This document shows positions 11,796 to 13,723 of a DNA stretch of 13,723 nt, in pieces. Source of the stretch: JBKPHS01 sp046729975 (GTDB lineage Bacteria; Actinomycetota; Thermoleophilia; Solirubrobacterales; Thermoleophilaceae); NCBI GenBank assembly GCA_046729975.1, contig JBKPHS010000138.1:1-13723 (forward strand). The letters run 5' to 3'. The notes beneath the pieces are model-generated. The model did not search any database. It worked only from the letters and a program-made list of their open reading frames with translations, and had not been told where the DNA came from. Positions within the stretch are counted from its first letter, which is position 1, and each line of letters begins with the position of its first letter. A program made the translations under genes and the position numbers.

Positions 11796-13723
11796 CCGCA
11801 GCCGGTGTTATTGCCACACGAGCTGCACGTGTAGCACGAGCCCGTTCGCTGCATCATGCCGCCGCACTGCCCGCACGCGGGGCCGAGGTCGAGGCCCTGG
11901 AGCATGGCGGGCTGCACGGGTGGTGTGTCGGTGAGGGCTGACGCCGGGGGCTTGGCCTCTGCGCTGCCGTTCGGCTCCGTCGTCGTGCCGTTCGCCTCAG
12001 GCGCGGGCGCCGGCGCCGCGGTGTCGCCGCGCATCAGCGCCTCCTGCGCCGCCTTCCGTCGCCGGACCTCCTCGGTCATGATCCCGAGCTCCTCCTGGAC
12101 GTCCGCGTCGAGGAAGCGGGACGCTAGCCAGCGCATGATGTAGTCCGGCATCGACTTGGCGAAGGGGATCTCCGGGTTCTGCGTCATCCCCTCCGGGTCG
12201 AAGCGCATGTAGCTGAACTTGCGCACGTAGGTCTCGAGCGGCACGCCGTACTGGAGCCCGATCGAGATCGCGGTGGCGAACGAGTTCATCATGCCGCGCA
12301 GCGTCGAGCCTTCCTTGCCGATGTCGGTCAGGAAGATCTCGCCGAGTGTGCCGTCCTCGTACATGCCGGCCGTGATGTAGCCCTCGTGGCCCTGGCCGAT
12401 CGAGAACTTGTGCGTGATCGACTGGCGCTCGCGCGGCATCCGGCGCCGGTGTGGCCGAGGCTCGACCACCTCGACCTCCGCCTCGGCCTTCTTGTCCGTT
12501 TTGGCGTCGGTCTTCAGCGCCTGCGCCGTCTTCGAGCCGTCGCGGTAGATCGCGAGCGCCTTGATGCCGAGCCTCCAGGCCTGGAGGTAGGCGTCGGCGA
12601 TGTCCTCGACAGTCGTCGACTCGGGCATGTTCACGGTCTTCGAGATCGCGCCAGAGATGAACGGCTGCACCGCGCCCATCATCTGGATGTGGCCCATGTG
12701 CGAGATCGCGCGGTCGCCGACCGCCACGTCGAACACCGGTAGGTGCTCGTCCTTGAGGCCGGGGGCGCCGATGATCGTGCCCTTGTCGTTGATGTGCGCC
12801 TCGATCTGGTCGATCACGGCGTCCGAGTAGCCGAGTGTGCGCAGCGCGAGCGGCACCGTGCGGTTGACGATCGTCATCTGCCCGCCGCCGACCAGCTCCT
12901 TGAACTTGACGAGCGAGAAGTCGGGCTCGACACCGGTCGTGTCGCAGTCCATCAGGAACGAGATCGTGCCGGTGGGGGCGAGCACGGTGGCCTGCGCGTT
13001 GCGGTAGCCGTGCTTCTCGCCGAGCTCGACCGCCTCGTCCCAGGCGCGCCGCGCGGCCGCTAGCAGCCGTTCCTCGCCCAGCGAGTCGTCGATCGCGGAG
13101 GCCGCGTCGCGGTGCTTGCGCATCACGTGGTTGTGCGGGTCGCGGTTCTCGGCGTAGCGCTCGTACGGGCCGATCGCCGCGGCCACCTCGGCCGACTTGC
13201 GATAGGCGCGGCCGGTCATCAGCGCGGTGATCCCGGCCGCGGCCGTGCGGCCCTCTTCCGAGTCGTAGGGCAGGCCGTTCGACATCAGCAGCGCGCCGAG
13301 GTTGGCGTAGCCGAGCCCGAGCTGGCGGAAGGCGCGCGCGTTGCGCGCGATCTCCTCGGTCGGGTAGCTCGAAGGCCCGACCACGATCTCCTGCGCGAGG
13401 ATCATCACGTCGACGGCCTGCTCGAACGCATCGGTGTCGAACGTCCCGTCGTCGCGGCGGAACTTGAGCAGGTTGATCGACGCGAGGTTGCAGGCCGAGT
13501 CGTCGACGTGCATGTACTCCGAGCACGGGTTGGACGCGTTGATCCGCCCCGAGTTCGGGCAGGTGTGCCACTCGTTGATCGTCGTGTCGTACTGGACGCC
13601 CGGATCGGCGCAGCGCCACGCGGCGTCCGAGATCTGGCGGAGCAGCTCGCGGGCGTCGTAGGTGTCGACGACCTCGCCGGTCGTGCGAGCCGTCGTCTCC
13701 CATTCCTCGCCGCGCTCGGCCCG
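11792..13723 (-). CDS. nrdJ: Vitamin B12-dependent (class II) ribonucleoside-diphosphate reductase, C-terminal 643 residues
   Basis: The frame is open to the right edge, so the N-terminus (nucleotide-binding and first barrel part) is missing. Counted from the edge, visible catalytic elements are TCPNSG with Cys55 (first redox cysteine), NPCSEY with Asn65, Cys67 (thiyl radical site) and Glu69, and LAPTGTISFLMDCDTTG (248-264) with Cys260 (redox partner). A charged linker and a basic stretch (RPHRRRMPRERQS) precede the conserved distal region (ITHKFSIGQGHEGYITAGMY). The C-terminus is Cys-rich, with CxxC at 617-620 and CxxCxxC at 630-636 plus Cys642, as in NrdJ proteins that end in a zinc-ribbon-like tail. 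The enzyme makes deoxyribonucleotides using adenosylcobalamin, so it works with or without oxygen. It converges on the kinase gene 12 bp away. An ATG at 13511-13513 is internal, not the start. Confidence 0.97.
   Translation of the reverse strand, partial: RAERGEEWETTARTTGEVVDTYDARELLRQISDAAWRCADPGVQYDTTINEWHTCPNSGRINASNPCSEYMHVDDSACNLASINLLKFRRDDGTFDTDAFEQAVDVMILAQEIVVGPSSYPTEEIARNARAFRQLGLGYANLGALLMSNGLPYDSEEGRTAAAGITALMTGRAYRKSAEVAAAIGPYERYAENRDPHNHVMRKHRDAASAIDDSLGEERLLAAARRAWDEAVELGEKHGYRNAQATVLAPTGTISFLMDCDTTGVEPDFSLVKFKELVGGGQMTIVNRTVPLALRTLGYSDAVIDQIEAHINDKGTIIGAPGLKDEHLPVFDVAVGDRAISHMGHIQMMGAVQPFISGAISKTVNMPESTTVEDIADAYLQAWRLGIKALAIYRDGSKTAQALKTDAKTDKKAEAEVEVVEPRPHRRRMPRERQSITHKFSIGQGHEGYITAGMYEDGTLGEIFLTDIGKEGSTLRGMMNSFATAISIGLQYGVPLETYVRKFSYMRFDPEGMTQNPEIPFAKSMPDYIMRWLASRFLDADVQEELGIMTEEVRRRKAAQEALMRGDTAAPAPAPEANGTTTEPNGSAEAKPPASALTDTPPVQPAMLQGLDLGPACGQCGGMMQRTGSCYTCSSCGNNTGCG

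Noticed and set aside
13511..13513. ATG as the true start of nrdJ
   Set aside because: Family-conserved catalytic sequence (TCPNSG, NPCSE) is coded upstream of it and the frame is open to the window edge.
11997..13703. Open minus-strand frame of 568 codons within nrdJ
   Set aside because: It is another frame of nrdJ, with Arg/Gly-rich shadow composition and no motifs; the nrdJ frame holds all catalytic residues.

Overview
The window is about 13.7 kb of very GC-rich DNA with dense, often overlapping genes. The GC content, the many GTG starts, a B12-dependent (class II) ribonucleotide reductase and an MprAB-like two-component pair next to an HtrA protease point to an actinobacterium. The style resembles soil or environmental Thermoleophilia (Solirubrobacterales/Gaiellales-like). 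That lineage call is inference from gene style, not from a marker gene.

Layout. (1) 1-1900, minus strand: folE (GTP cyclohydrolase I), followed with an 8-bp overlap by an FAD/NAD(P)H ferredoxin-reductase-type flavoprotein that runs off the left edge. (2) 1901-3142, plus strand: an 86-bp divergent control region, then a three-gene unit of a small conserved-looking protein, an ECF-like sigma-70 factor and a short soluble Cys/His protein that looks like a zinc-binding anti-sigma partner. (3) 3163-3474, minus strand: a small hypothetical protein. (4) 3673-8705, minus strand: a tight five-gene operon, in transcription order HtrA-type membrane serine protease, VWA membrane protein, MoxR AAA+ ATPase, DUF58 protein and a second VWA membrane protein. 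Four of the five genes start or stop in 4-bp overlaps. (5) 8706-8875: a 170-bp divergent control region holding four degenerate direct repeats at exactly 11-nt steps. (6) 8876-11779, plus strand: an exported or anchored protein made of six copies of a ~36-residue helical repeat, then an OmpR-family response regulator and a membrane histidine kinase. (7) 11792-13723, minus strand: the C-terminal ~643 residues of NrdJ, converging on the kinase gene and running off the right edge.

How the genes may work together. Regions 4 to 6 read as one envelope-maintenance module. A MprAB/CpxRA-like sensor-regulator pair lies beside a repeat-built exported protein and diverges from an operon joining an HtrA protease/chaperone to a MoxR-VWA-DUF58 assembly machine. 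The 11-nt-phased repeats between the two operons suit tandem binding of an OmpR-family regulator and are the best candidate control site. The MoxR-DUF58-VWA block, HtrA, and the kinase-regulator pair are each known separately. Their fusion into one divergently controlled locus with the repeat protein is the most interesting point here.

Other oddities: the response regulator has no canonical start codon upstream of its conserved acidic pocket, only an ATA placed correctly behind a perfect Shine-Dalgarno sequence. A small hairpin also carries the stop codons of both convergent genes in its two arms. No tRNA, rRNA, CRISPR array, insertion sequence or phage gene was seen.
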